From Runella sp. CRIBMP (lineage in GTDB: Bacteria > Bacteroidota > Bacteroidia > Cytophagales > Spirosomataceae): 64,000 nt of DNA. The notes beneath the pieces are model-generated. The model had not been told where the DNA came from, made no database searches, and saw nothing but the letters and a program-made list of their open reading frames with translations. Positions within the stretch are counted from its first letter, which is position 1, and every line of letters starts with the position of its first letter. The position numbers were made by a program, and so were the translations under genes. This document shows positions 1 through 8,041 of this stretch, piece by piece. The DNA is taken from NCBI RefSeq assembly GCF_009905605.1, contig NZ_JAAAKZ010000008.1:62001-126000 (forward strand). The letters run 5' to 3'.

Positions 1-2
1 AA

Positions 3-524
3 TTTCTGGAACGCAAAAAACAGAAGCTTTTGAAGGGATTGGAAGAAGAAAAAGCCATGGCGAGCCGAAATGCCGAGAGCCGCGAAACTGAGCGCAAGCT
101 GATGGAAAAGCAATACAGCAATGACCCTGTGAAACTACAAAAATACCTTAAAAACCAGTATGAATATTTTAAAGCCCAGGACCGAGAAAATCTGGCGAGA
201 ACCGAAAAGAATTTTCTAAATGCGGTTGCCAAAGTGGAAGAATTGCTAAAAATGCCCGCTGATGAATTGAACAAACCCGCCATTGTAAAGCAAGACCCTC
301 ACGATTTTTTGTCGCATCTTTTTATCAATGCTACCGACGCTTATCCTGATATTTTGATTAAGCCGAACCCTAATTATTTTGACAGAAAACTCCCCCGAAC
401 TTCGCCGCAGTTTATTTCGGTGGTTATTGTTGGTAATCACAAAGACCCCATGATGATACAAGCCATGGCAGGGCTACAAAAAGCGGTAGATTTCGCTAAA
501 TTGAAGGGAATGTTGGGGAAATAA
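3..524 (+). CDS. 3' end of unknown charged protein (partial)
   Basis: The reading frame is open to the left edge, so the true start lies outside the window and only the last 173 or so residues are visible. The visible part starts with a strongly charged, probably helical or coiled-coil stretch rich in Lys, Glu and Arg (about the first 90 residues), followed by a more mixed C-terminal domain with a PNYFDRKLPR segment and a hydrophobic ISVVIVG strand. I do not recognise the family. The charged N-terminal part could be a linker from a larger protein. It is transcribed toward a minus-strand gene (convergent, 20 bp apart). Coding status is good because of the long open frame and even codon use; function is unknown. 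Confidence 0.6.
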   Translation, partial: FLERKKQKLLKGLEEEKAMASRNAESRETERKLMEKQYSNDPVKLQKYLKNQYEYFKAQDRENLARTEKNFLNAVAKVEELLKMPADELNKPAIVKQDPHDFLSHLFINATDAYPDILIKPNPNYFDRKLPRTSPQFISVVIVGNHKDPMMIQAMAGLQKAVDFAKLKGMLGK

Positions 525-544
525 CGTATTTCCCCAACCCGCTT

Positions 545-1540
545 TTAGCGGGTTTGTGGCACAAATTCTATCTTCAAGTAAGCCCCCGTCGCGTTGGGAT
601 TGGTGACGATTTGGGGTAAACCGTTGACTACATCTAGTGATTGGTTGTGGGTGTGTCCTGCAAATACTCCTAGCAGGTTTGGCGCTTTCATTACTTCTTT
701 ATGAAAAGCCATGGTTACTTCGGTATGTCCGGCTTCTGGCCACCTCTGACGACGTTCGAGCTCGTGATTTCGGTCTTTTTTGGCACTCCATTCGGGATGC
801 CCACACCCGAAGCCCATGCCTCTTTCGGGCGCATACAGGGGAATATGAACCATCAAAACTAAGGGTTTTCCCGTGGCAACTTCTTTACGGAAAAATGCCA
901 ACTGCTCGGGCAATATTTCGTAAATAGAATTGTCGATAACGACAAAACGAACGCCGTTAACTTCGCGCACGGTCATCAGTGGGTTTTCGCCCTGATAGAG
1001 CGGAGAAAGGCGCTTTTTTGTCCACGTATCGCGCAGCTCCGTTGCCGAGCCCGACATTCCTTCGTAGTGCCAATCGTGGTTCCCTGCGGTATAGACGTAG
1101 GGCAAATTGACCGTTTTTAATTGTTGACTTACCCAATCGACGGCGGCTTCGGAAGGAAAACTCATGATGTCGCCAATGAGTGCCACCAACGAAACCTTTT
1201 CTTTTTGGGCAATGGCCAGTGTTTCCTGAAAGCATTTTTCTGGATTTGTCGGCTCACCCGTCTGAAAATGCTTCGTTTGGTTGTAGGCTTTGGCCATGCG
1301 GGCGCTATATTGTCGGTAAGGTTCTCCCCGCGCATCATCAATGAACAGGTGCGTGTCGGCCACAAATAGAATACTAAAACGCTCGCGAATGGCGGAGTTG
1401 AAGAAACGCACCCGGTTGGTATCAATGGCAAAAGTGCCTCGGTCCGAAAGCGTTGATTGGGTGGTATTTTTAGCACGAATGGCTAAAGGTGCCAAGGCGA
1501 GAGATGAAAGCAGTGTTCGTCTTTTCATGGTTAATGTCAT
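545..1540 (-). CDS. Secreted calcineurin-like metallophosphoesterase
   Basis: This protein has the full metal-binding signature of calcineurin-like phosphoesterases: VADTH (Asp-x-His), GD in IGDIMS, GNHDW, the VHIP histidine and AGHTH near the C-terminus. Such enzymes hydrolyse phosphomono- or diesters with a two-metal centre; the substrate cannot be told from the sequence. The N-terminus has a twin Arg followed by a hydrophobic stretch (MKRRTLLSSLALAPLA), suggesting Tat or Sec export, so it probably acts in the periplasm. I chose the start MTLTMKRR (ATG at 1540) because the longer frame runs into the stop of the upstream DoxX-like gene; the ATG at 1528 is an equal alternative. It lies a few bases behind that gene, so the two are probably co-transcribed. 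Confidence 0.85.
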   Translation of the reverse strand: MTLTMKRRTLLSSLALAPLAIRAKNTTQSTLSDRGTFAIDTNRVRFFNSAIRERFSILFVADTHLFIDDARGEPYRQYSARMAKAYNQTKHFQTGEPTNPEKCFQETLAIAQKEKVSLVALIGDIMSFPSEAAVDWVSQQLKTVNLPYVYTAGNHDWHYEGMSGSATELRDTWTKKRLSPLYQGENPLMTVREVNGVRFVVIDNSIYEILPEQLAFFRKEVATGKPLVLMVHIPLYAPERGMGFGCGHPEWSAKKDRNHELERRQRWPEAGHTEVTMAFHKEVMKAPNLLGVFAGHTHNQSLDVVNGLPQIVTNPNATGAYLKIEFVPQTR

Positions 1541-1544
1541 AGAA

Positions 1545-1904
1545 TTATTTTTTATGAATGAACCAAGCCCATAAAATAAACACAAATTGCAGGGGTAAGC
1601 GAATCAGCGCCATTTGATGACTGCCGATGGCGGGATTTTCTTTGAATACATCAACGATGTGCAATGGCAGAAACAGTAACATCAGCACGAGAATCCCGAG
1701 GGTAGACTGGGAGCGAAAGGCTGGAATAAAAACACCGATCCCCACGATGATTTCGGCTATTCCTGATAGATAGTTGATGGCCTCGCCTGGTAAAAAACTC
1801 GGAATAAAAGGAAGGTACATTTCGGGCTTTAGGAAGTGATTCACGCCCCCAAAAATCATGAATGCACCGAATAAGTACGTCAGGATGAGTTTTAGTATTT
1901 TCAT
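1545..1904 (-). CDS. DoxX-like small membrane protein
   Basis: About 119 residues with four predicted hydrophobic segments: KILKLILTYLFGAFMIFGG, a segment around SGIAEIIVGIGVFIPAF, TLGILVLMLLFLPLHIV and LPLQFVFILWAWFI. Size, topology and the FGGVNHFLKPEMY region fit DoxX/DoxD-like proteins, inner-membrane proteins of mostly unknown role, some linked to thiosulfate or thiol oxidation. The start is placed at MKILKL (1904) since the upstream part of the frame is not membrane-like and looks untranslated. The stop is 4 bases from the start of the phosphoesterase gene, implying one transcript. Confidence 0.75.
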   Translation of the reverse strand: MKILKLILTYLFGAFMIFGGVNHFLKPEMYLPFIPSFLPGEAINYLSGIAEIIVGIGVFIPAFRSQSTLGILVLMLLFLPLHIVDVFKENPAIGSHQMALIRLPLQFVFILWAWFIHKK

Positions 1905-1989
1905 TTTTAATGGTAAAAGGTTTAGGAATAAATAAAATGCGGTGGGTTGCTTAAATCCACCGCACCAATTTTTTTGCATTTTAAAACAA

Positions 1990-3261
1990 CTATAAACTTT
2001 TCAAAAATCCGCTTTCGACTTTCCAGCTTTTCTTGTCAGAACGAAGCTCAAAATTGCCTCGATCACCCAATCTTAACACGAGCGGCTTGCCTTTAGCGTC
2101 GATGATCATAGCGCCTTGGGCGTCGAGCTCATCAATGCCGTAGAAGACCGACAAATCCCCAAAATCTTCGATGCTACTGCGGTAACTGAACGCGGTGGCG
2201 TCGGCGTTGTTGACCTCGTTGCGGTTAATGGCCACATCAACGGTGTAGGTTTGGCCGTTTAATTCAGTTTTGGCATTACGAATGATGAGGTCGTAGTGGT
2301 TACGCGCGTTTTGCGGGATTTTCTCGTAATCGTTTCGATTTTCGCGGGCATAAGTGCCATCAGCGATGGATTCCAGCGCGGTCAAAATGGCGACGAAATT
2401 CATTTTGCGCAGATACTGCTTTTCGGGGTCATTTTTGTATCCGCCTGATTCAATCAACACCAAACTGGTGCCCCACTTGGCGATGTTGTCGCCAAAGGCG
2501 CGTGGTTCAAACTCATCCGAATAACGAGCTACCTGGTTGGGGACAAATTTCTGCAATTCACGGTTCATGCCCACAATCAACTGCATGGCGCGCTCACGAA
2601 CAGAATTGATGGTACGCTCTTCGTTGTAGGCCGTTGCCAAAAACGAAATTGCGGCTACTTCTTTCGACTCACCTACGCTGTAGCGTGGGCTTTGGTCGTG
2701 GAGATTGAAACCCACCGCCGGTTTAAGGGTTTGCTGAAGATGTTTGAGCAATTTTGATTCGGGGCATTGCAACCGCAACGCGTCGCGGTTCATGTCAATT
2801 TCTTGCGCGGTGCGGCGTTGCCAACGCTCCACGCCGTCGGGGTTGAGCATCGGAACGAAATAGAGCGTACTTTTTTCCTGAAGTTTTTTTCGCAAATCGT
2901 CAAAGCCATCGCCGCTTGCGTTCAGAAAATTGAAAATATCCAGCATCGCCATCGTGGCCGTGGCTTCGTCGCCGTGCATCTGCGACCACAGCAAAACGGG
3001 AGGGGCGCCCTTGCCGTATTTTAATTGGAAGATTGAACGACCCTCAAACGATTTACCCGCTTCGGTGACGGTAAAGTTTGGGTTGGCTTTGGCATTGTCG
3101 ATGAGGGGAACCAAATGACGATGCTTAAAAGCCCGGCGCTCGGCGACGCTTTTTTCTTTGAACATCTCGTGCGCGTCGAAAAGGCGCTGTGATAGGTTGT
3201 TTTGGGCAAAAATGGTTTCAGACATACAAAAAAAAGAAACCACCAACAAAAGGTGTTTCAT
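1990..3261 (-). CDS. Secreted M14 family zinc carboxypeptidase
   Basis: The protein starts with a clear signal peptide (MKHLLLVVSFFCMSETIFAQ, cleavage after AQ) and continues as a peptidase M14 domain. The zinc site is visible as QMHGDEA (His-x-x-Glu), the later ligand as NLHDQ, and the probable catalytic Glu in the LIESGGY region. M14 enzymes remove C-terminal residues or cleave gamma-D-Glu peptides; the exact substrate is not evident. After the catalytic domain (to about residue 310) there is a beta-rich C-terminal extension of about 110 residues. The start at 3261 fits the signal peptide; the longer open frame would overlap proA. The orientation matches proA, 50 bp upstream, but there is no obvious metabolic link. 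Confidence 0.85.
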   Translation of the reverse strand: MKHLLLVVSFFCMSETIFAQNNLSQRLFDAHEMFKEKSVAERRAFKHRHLVPLIDNAKANPNFTVTEAGKSFEGRSIFQLKYGKGAPPVLLWSQMHGDEATATMAMLDIFNFLNASGDGFDDLRKKLQEKSTLYFVPMLNPDGVERWQRRTAQEIDMNRDALRLQCPESKLLKHLQQTLKPAVGFNLHDQSPRYSVGESKEVAAISFLATAYNEERTINSVRERAMQLIVGMNRELQKFVPNQVARYSDEFEPRAFGDNIAKWGTSLVLIESGGYKNDPEKQYLRKMNFVAILTALESIADGTYARENRNDYEKIPQNARNHYDLIIRNAKTELNGQTYTVDVAINRNEVNNADATAFSYRSSIEDFGDLSVFYGIDELDAQGAMIIDAKGKPLVLRLGDRGNFELRSDKKSWKVESGFLKSL

Positions 3262-3310
3262 GTGGGCTTTAGGGTTTAACGTAAGGTTATATACAAAGTA
3301 ACAGGATTCT

Positions 3311-4564
3311 TTACCACCGCACCTGTCCATCACCCACAACCACCCATTTCTCCGTCACCAATTTTTCTAAGGCAAACGGGCCCCGGGCGTGAAGTTTTTG
3401 GGTCGAAATACCGATTTCAGCGCCGAGTCCAAACACCCCACCGTCGGTAAAGCGCGTGGATGCATTGGCATACACGGCAGCGGCATCTACTTCATTGAGA
3501 AAACGGTCAATGGCGGATTGATTTTGGGAAACAATGGCCTCAGAGTGGCGTGATGAATAATTTTGAATGTGCGAAAGGGCTTCATCCAGACCATCTACGA
3601 TTTTTACCGCTATTTTGTAATCCAGAAATTCTCGCCCAAAATCCTGCGGTTGAGCGTGTTGGAGCATGGGATATTGCATTTTCTCAAATAAAGGATAGGA
3701 CTCATCGTCCGCAAATACTTCGACGTTCCATTGGATAAAATCGTCTTTGAGCATCGGCAAAAAAGTAGTCGCAATGGCTTTGTCAACAATCACGCAATCC
3801 ATCGAATTACAAACCGACGGACGTGATACACGCGCATTAACTACAATGTCGCGGGCTTTGGTCAAATCGGCCGTAGTTTCTACATAACCATGACAAACCC
3901 CTGCGCCCGTTTCGATGGTGGGAATCAGTGAGTTTTTACGCACAAACTGAATCAATGATTCTGAACCACGAGGAATGATAATATCAACATAGCGCGTAGC
4001 CGTGAGCAATTCCATCACAAATTGGCGGTCGGTTGGGAGCAACATCACCGCGTTGGTGTCTATGCCGTTTTCTTGCAATGCTTGGTGAATCAGGCCCACC
4101 AAACAACGATTGGAGAAATCGGCTTCTTTACCGCCTTTGAGCACGCACGCGTTGCCCGAGCGCAGGCACAGCGCGGCTACGTCTACGGTTACGTTGGGGC
4201 GCGATTCAAAAATCGCTCCCACCACGCCGAGCGGCACGGCTATTTTTTTGAGTTTGAGTCCCTGTTCAATTTCCCGCTCAAACAACACCTGTCCCGATGG
4301 GTCGGGCAATTGCGCCACGTCGCGCAGGCTGTCGGCCAAGCCCTGTATACGTTTTTCGTTGAGAAATAAACGGTCTTTTTTTGGGTCTTTGTCTGGCATA
4401 CGCTCCATATCTTTTTGGTTTTCAGTCATGATATGGGCTTGGTTTTCAATCAATATGTCAGCCAAACGATTCAGGAGGGCCGTTTTTTGCTCACTGGTCA
4501 AACGGCGCACTTGGGCCGCCGCTTGTTGCGTAGCTTGGAGTTGGGGAACAATCGTGGTGGTCAT
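3311..4564 (-). CDS. proA: Gamma-glutamyl phosphate reductase (proline biosynthesis)
   Basis: Full-length (417 residues) glutamate-5-semialdehyde dehydrogenase. It reduces gamma-glutamyl phosphate to glutamate semialdehyde with NADPH, the second step of proline synthesis in the cytoplasm. The aldehyde-dehydrogenase fold is recognisable from FESRPNVTVDVAALCLRSGN, KGGKEA, IIPRGSE, the catalytic Cys in SRPSVCNSMD, and FTDGGVFGLGAEIGIST near the C-terminus. Length and motifs match ProA closely. The usual partner proB (glutamate 5-kinase) is not in the window; the gene stands alone upstream of the M14 peptidase and is divergent from the blaI-like gene. The divergent intergenic region holds the BlaI-type operators, so proA could be affected by them, though they lie much closer to blaI. 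Confidence 0.95.
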   Translation of the reverse strand: MTTTIVPQLQATQQAAAQVRRLTSEQKTALLNRLADILIENQAHIMTENQKDMERMPDKDPKKDRLFLNEKRIQGLADSLRDVAQLPDPSGQVLFEREIEQGLKLKKIAVPLGVVGAIFESRPNVTVDVAALCLRSGNACVLKGGKEADFSNRCLVGLIHQALQENGIDTNAVMLLPTDRQFVMELLTATRYVDIIIPRGSESLIQFVRKNSLIPTIETGAGVCHGYVETTADLTKARDIVVNARVSRPSVCNSMDCVIVDKAIATTFLPMLKDDFIQWNVEVFADDESYPLFEKMQYPMLQHAQPQDFGREFLDYKIAVKIVDGLDEALSHIQNYSSRHSEAIVSQNQSAIDRFLNEVDAAAVYANASTRFTDGGVFGLGAEIGISTQKLHARGPFALEKLVTEKWVVVGDGQVRW

Positions 4565-4650
4565 TTTTTTAGTCGTAAAAGCTAACGATGAACGAATAAC
4601 TGGTTAGCTATTTTAGGACTGTAAAATTGGGCAAAAAAGCCGCAAAACCC

Positions 4651-4683
4651 AAACTTGGCAAGTTTAAGAAACTGGCTAAGTTT
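4651..4683. repeat. Two imperfect AAACTTGGCAAGTTT palindromes in tandem
   Basis: AAACTTGGCAAGTTT (4651-4665) and the related AAACTGGCTAAGTTT (4669-4683) lie 3 bases apart in the proA-blaI divergent region. The first shares 13 of 15 bases with one arm of the perfect palindrome at 9606-9637, so this is probably a dispersed palindromic repeat family. A role as an additional operator is also possible. Confidence 0.5.
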
Positions 4684-4687
4684 TATC

Positions 4688-4759
4688 TACGAAATATTTC
4701 GTATAAAAAATTTGGTATTACGAAAGTCTTCGTATATGTTTGTTACGAAATTATTCGTA
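4688..4759. promoter_or_regulatory. Three tandem TACGAA-N4-TTCGTA operators
   Basis: Three 16-bp palindromes lie at 4688-4703, 4719-4734 and 4744-4759. All have the arms TACGAA and TTCGTA and differ only in the four central bases. Centre-to-centre spacing is 31 and 25 bp. They sit 33-105 bp in front of the BlaI-like start codon. BlaI/MecI repressors bind dyad operators in their own promoters, so these are very probably its autoregulatory sites. The TACGAA arm differs from the TACA/TGTA core known from staphylococcal bla and mec operators, which fits a different recognition helix. Confidence 0.8.
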
Positions 4760-4792
4760 GATTAAATAAATGCTTAACAGCATGACAAAACC

Positions 4793-5161
4793 ATGAAACC
4801 AACCGATTCTGAACTCGAAATTTTGCAGGTGCTTTGGCAAGAAGGTCCCTGCACCGTGCGGCAGGTGAATGAGCGCCTCGCCCAAAACAAAGATGTGGGC
4901 TACACCACTACGCTTAAACTGATGCAGATTATGCACGAAAAAGGCCTTTTGACGCGTTTGGAAGAAGCACGGTCGCACGTGTACGCTGCCAATGTCAGCG
5001 AAGAAGAAACGCAATCGACCTTACTCGAACGCTTTGTCGACACGGCCTTTCGCGGCTCGGCCAGCAAACTGGTCATGCACGCTTTGGGCAATCACAAAGC
5101 TACTCCTGCCGAACTCGACGAAATTCGTAAACTCTTAGACCAAATCGAAAAACAGCCATGA
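4793..5161 (+). CDS. BlaI/MecI/CopY family repressor
   Basis: A 122-residue winged-helix regulator. The N-terminal half (PTDSELEILQVLWQEGPCTV, then RQVNERL, YTTTLKLMQIMHEKGLL) is the typical BlaI/MecI DNA-binding domain, with Thr-rich recognition helix; the C-terminal half (LLERFVDTAFRGSASKLVMHAL) is the dimerisation and protease-cleavage region. In characterised systems the repressor is cut when the partner membrane protease senses a signal. Here the partner gene overlaps by ATGA (stop at 5161, next start 5158). Three operator dyads in the promoter imply autorepression. No beta-lactamase gene is adjacent, so the output genes and inducer are unknown; copper or cell-wall stress are possibilities for this family. 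Confidence 0.93.
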   Translation: MKPTDSELEILQVLWQEGPCTVRQVNERLAQNKDVGYTTTLKLMQIMHEKGLLTRLEEARSHVYAANVSEEETQSTLLERFVDTAFRGSASKLVMHALGNHKATPAELDEIRKLLDQIEKQP

Positions 5162-7233
5162 AACTTTTCTCATTATCTTCAGAACCCATCATTCAGGCCT
5201 TTGGCTGGATGCTCCTCCACGCCGTTTGGCAGGGATTTGCCATCGCTTTAGTGGCTGCTGGAATCTTATTTTTGCTGCGTCGGAAGGCAAGTTATAGTCG
5301 TTATTGGACGAGTATTGGTGCGCTTGCGTTGCAAGTAGCGGCCTCGGTGACCACATTTGCGTTGTATTATCAACCTCGGGTATTGCAGGCGTCTCTTCCT
5401 AAAGTGACCCAATTTGCGCAGCCTTTGATGGCAAAAGGCTCGCAAGTGATGATTTCCTTGCCTTGGTACAAACAGACTTTGTGGTTTTTGCAGAGCCATC
5501 TGGAGACCATCGTGCTGTTTTGGGTCATTGGTGCATCGGTATTGTTGTTGCGTCTGGTTGGGAGTTGGGTGTATGTACAACAACTGAAGGCTGAAGGGAT
5601 TCGACTGACCGAATCGGGCATTCAAGAGATGTTTCGGCGGATTGCCACTGCACTCAACATTCGCTCAACCGTGCACTTGTTTGAGTCGGTACGGGTGAGC
5701 ACGCCCGTGGTCATTGGCTTTATTCGCCCCGTCGTTTTGCTTCCCGTTGGGCTAGCGACTGGATTGAGTGTTAAGCAAATTGAGGCGATTTTGGCGCATG
5801 AATTGGCCCACGTGAAGCGTTACGACTATTTGGTCAATCTCCTGCAATCGTTGGTTGAGGTGGTTTATTTCTTCCATCCCGCGTTGTGGTGGGTGTCGTC
5901 GCGGGTGCGCATTGAGCGTGAGCATTGCTGCGACGACGTAGCGATTGAGGTTTGTGGCGACAAGGTGGCCTTTGCCCGGGCGTTGGCCGAAGTGGAGGCG
6001 TTTCGTCAGTCGCCCGCGTTGGCCATGGCCTTTGCGTCCAAAAGAGGGGTGATGTTGCAACGTGTGCGCAGGGTACTGGGGGTTCCCGAAAAACCGCACC
6101 GGAGAATGAACCCCAATGCGTTGGTATTGCTCGTACTGTTGGTATTTGGGGTGTCGGTGTATGCGTTTCAACCGCAAGATAAGCCTAAGGCACCCAAAAC
6201 CAAGAATATCAGCCATACATCCAAAGACGCAAAAATTGAATTGGATGAAAATGGAAAACTCACAAAAGTGACGTGGAAACAACGCCCATTAGCCGCGAAG
6301 GAAGTGGTTGAATTGCAGAAATTAAAAGAGAAGCTTGACAATGGAGAGATAACGCTTGAAAATATCAAAAATGCGGAACAAAAAGCCATTTTAGCTCGTC
6401 TTACCGATGTAGAAACTGGACTTCATCAAGGAATGGCGGCCTTGGCAAACGGACTTTCTCACATCGATTTTGAAAATATAAGTATTACAGATGACCAATT
6501 GGATGCCATATCTGAACAGGCATTGGCTGATGCTCAACCCATTGTTGACGCCATTGCGGTTGCTTTTTCTGATACCATTGATGAACGTAAAATGCAGTAT
6601 CATCACCGAAGAATGGACAGCCTCAACCGATTGATGGAGCCTCAACACCAAAAAATGGAAGCCCTTCGGTTGGAGATGGAGCAGCATGAATTCAAAACCA
6701 GCGAGTTGGAACGGAAAATGGAGGTGTTGGAATGGAAAAAGAACAAGGCTGCCGATGAACGAAACCAAGTGCTCGAAAAACGAAATAAGGTGATGTACCA
6801 AGAAGGGCAAAAAGTAAAAAAATCAGCGGCCGAAGTTGAAAAGGAAATCGACGAGTTGGAAAACCAAATCAAGCAGCGCGAAACACAGATGCAGCAGTTG
6901 AATCAACAACTGGGAGAGTTGCGGCTCCAACTAAAAACGGTTCGCAAACCCGTGGAGGAACTGGAAAATCAAATGCGGGAATTGGAAGAACTCAACGAGA
7001 AGTATTCACGCGAAATAGACTTTCACGCTGTAGAAATGAGTCGTGCCTATCCGCCGCCGCCGCCACCCGTTGAGCCAGCGAGAGCAAGAGTGCCCCGCAA
7101 GGTATCACCACCGCCGCCGCCAGCCGAGCCTGCACCGCGCGTTGGTACTCAAACACCCAAGGCGGTACGGTCTCCAGTGAGGGTAGGACAACCCGTGGGT
7201 CCTGTCACTCCTACACCGTCTAGAAAAAAATAA
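5158..7233 (+). CDS. BlaR1/MecR1-type M56 membrane protease with long coiled-coil tail
   Basis: N-terminal integral membrane region with at least four hydrophobic segments and a cytosolic-type M56 zinc protease domain: HELAH at residues 214-218 and the third-ligand region EREHCCDD near 253-260. A last membrane segment (NALVLLVLLVFGVSVYAF) precedes a large non-membrane C-terminus. That tail has no penicillin-binding sensor domain. Instead it has about 200 residues of charged heptad-like coiled coil (roughly 480-630) and then a proline-rich end with two PPPPPP runs. By analogy with BlaR1 it should sense a signal and cleave the BlaI-like repressor encoded just upstream (ATGA overlap). The coiled-coil/proline tail suggests a mechanical or protein-contact input rather than a beta-lactam. 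Confidence 0.88.
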   Translation: MKLFSLSSEPIIQAFGWMLLHAVWQGFAIALVAAGILFLLRRKASYSRYWTSIGALALQVAASVTTFALYYQPRVLQASLPKVTQFAQPLMAKGSQVMISLPWYKQTLWFLQSHLETIVLFWVIGASVLLLRLVGSWVYVQQLKAEGIRLTESGIQEMFRRIATALNIRSTVHLFESVRVSTPVVIGFIRPVVLLPVGLATGLSVKQIEAILAHELAHVKRYDYLVNLLQSLVEVVYFFHPALWWVSSRVRIEREHCCDDVAIEVCGDKVAFARALAEVEAFRQSPALAMAFASKRGVMLQRVRRVLGVPEKPHRRMNPNALVLLVLLVFGVSVYAFQPQDKPKAPKTKNISHTSKDAKIELDENGKLTKVTWKQRPLAAKEVVELQKLKEKLDNGEITLENIKNAEQKAILARLTDVETGLHQGMAALANGLSHIDFENISITDDQLDAISEQALADAQPIVDAIAVAFSDTIDERKMQYHHRRMDSLNRLMEPQHQKMEALRLEMEQHEFKTSELERKMEVLEWKKNKAADERNQVLEKRNKVMYQEGQKVKKSAAEVEKEIDELENQIKQRETQMQQLNQQLGELRLQLKTVRKPVEELENQMRELEELNEKYSREIDFHAVEMSRAYPPPPPPVEPARARVPRKVSPPPPPAEPAPRVGTQTPKAVRSPVRVGQPVGPVTPTPSRKK

Positions 7234-7253
7234 ACGTCTAGCAAATTCTTAAA

Positions 7254-7313
7254 AGAACAGTTTTCGGCTTTGAGTGCTTTTGCACCGAATTGTCGGAAAC
7301 TGTTTTCCTTTTT
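7254..7313 (+). terminator. Possible terminator after the blaI-blaR-like operon
   Basis: Inverted repeat AACAGTTTTC (from 7256) and GGAAACTGTT (ending 7304), about 9 of 10 bases paired, with a loop of roughly 28 bases and a TTTTCCTTTTT tract after it. It lies 20 bp behind the stop of the BlaR1-like gene. The loop is long, so confidence is modest. Confidence 0.4.
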
Positions 7314-7462
7314 ATGATTTTTATTCCAAAAAAAACAGATATACCAAAGACCGATAGATAAAAAAGGAGAAGGTTTTTTGCGACCGTATTCGAAATGCGT
7401 TTATTTTGTGCCTTCATATCCGCTGTTTCATGCCATTTGTTTGATGAAAGTGGCCTTATTTT

Positions 7463-7984
7463 ATGCTTGTGAAGAAGAAATCAACACTATTCAATTTTAA
7501 AGACCTCATCGTATATTTTTTGATTGCAGGCACTGGCGCGGCGGTACAATTTGTAGCAGGCAGTTTTTTTCGCAACTACGTTGATTTTTTTACGTCAGTA
7601 TCGTTGGGCTACATCGTCTCGTTTGTTGTGGGCTTTGTACTCACCAAAATGTTTGCTTTTGATGCCCGCAATACCAATAAAACCCGCCGTGAGATGGTGA
7701 AATTTGGTATTGTCGCCTGTATTTCTTTTGGAATTACGGTTGGTTTTGCGGCTTTAACGCTCAAAATTCTGCACTCATCAGATCCCAACGATTATATTTA
7801 TAAAATCCCCTACGGTATCATTCCCGAAAAATACAAGGATGTCAACGTCACCGAGGCATCTTCTACGCTGGTGGGAATGGGCCTGAGTTTTGTCAGCAAT
7901 TACATCCTTCACAAAACCTTTACCTTCAAAAGCACAGGTTTCTACGATCGCGCCAAAGCGGCGTTGCATTTAGGCAGAGACTAA
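7463..7984 (+). CDS. GtrA-like small membrane protein
   Basis: A 173-residue protein with four membrane segments (LIVYFLIAGTGAAVQFVAG, VSLGYIVSFVVGFVLT, FGIVACISFGITVGFAAL, and STLVGMGLSFVSNYI) and the C-terminal SNYILHKTFTFK signature typical of GtrA family (PF04138-type) proteins. GtrA-type proteins are thought to move polyprenyl-linked sugars across the inner membrane or to assist such flippases in cell-surface glycosylation. The loop between the third and fourth segments is longer than usual (about 40 residues). No glycosyltransferase is adjacent, so the substrate cannot be inferred. Its orientation matches blaI-blaR, but a probable terminator and 229 bp separate them. Confidence 0.8.
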   Translation: MLVKKKSTLFNFKDLIVYFLIAGTGAAVQFVAGSFFRNYVDFFTSVSLGYIVSFVVGFVLTKMFAFDARNTNKTRREMVKFGIVACISFGITVGFAALTLKILHSSDPNDYIYKIPYGIIPEKYKDVNVTEASSTLVGMGLSFVSNYILHKTFTFKSTGFYDRAKAALHLGRD

Positions 7985-8039
7985 GCTAAGCATCAGATGA
8001 GCTAGGCACTCCCGTTCAAAACCGTCCGACGCTTAGTCT
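7978..8039. terminator. Inverted repeat in a convergent gap, possible bidirectional terminator
   Basis: AGACTAAGC (7978-7986) and GCTTAGTCT (8031-8039) are a perfect 9-bp inverted repeat that spans the whole space between the converging GtrA-like and M20 genes, including the GtrA stop codon. The loop is 44 bases. There is T-rich sequence on the plus side (TGTTTATTTT). It is placed like a shared terminator, but the large loop weakens the call. Confidence 0.3.
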
Positions 8040-8041
8040 GT

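Noticed and set aside
4688-4759. Reading the three dyads as a terminator or attenuator
   Set aside because: There is no T run after any of them, and the conserved arms with variable centres are typical of protein-binding sites.
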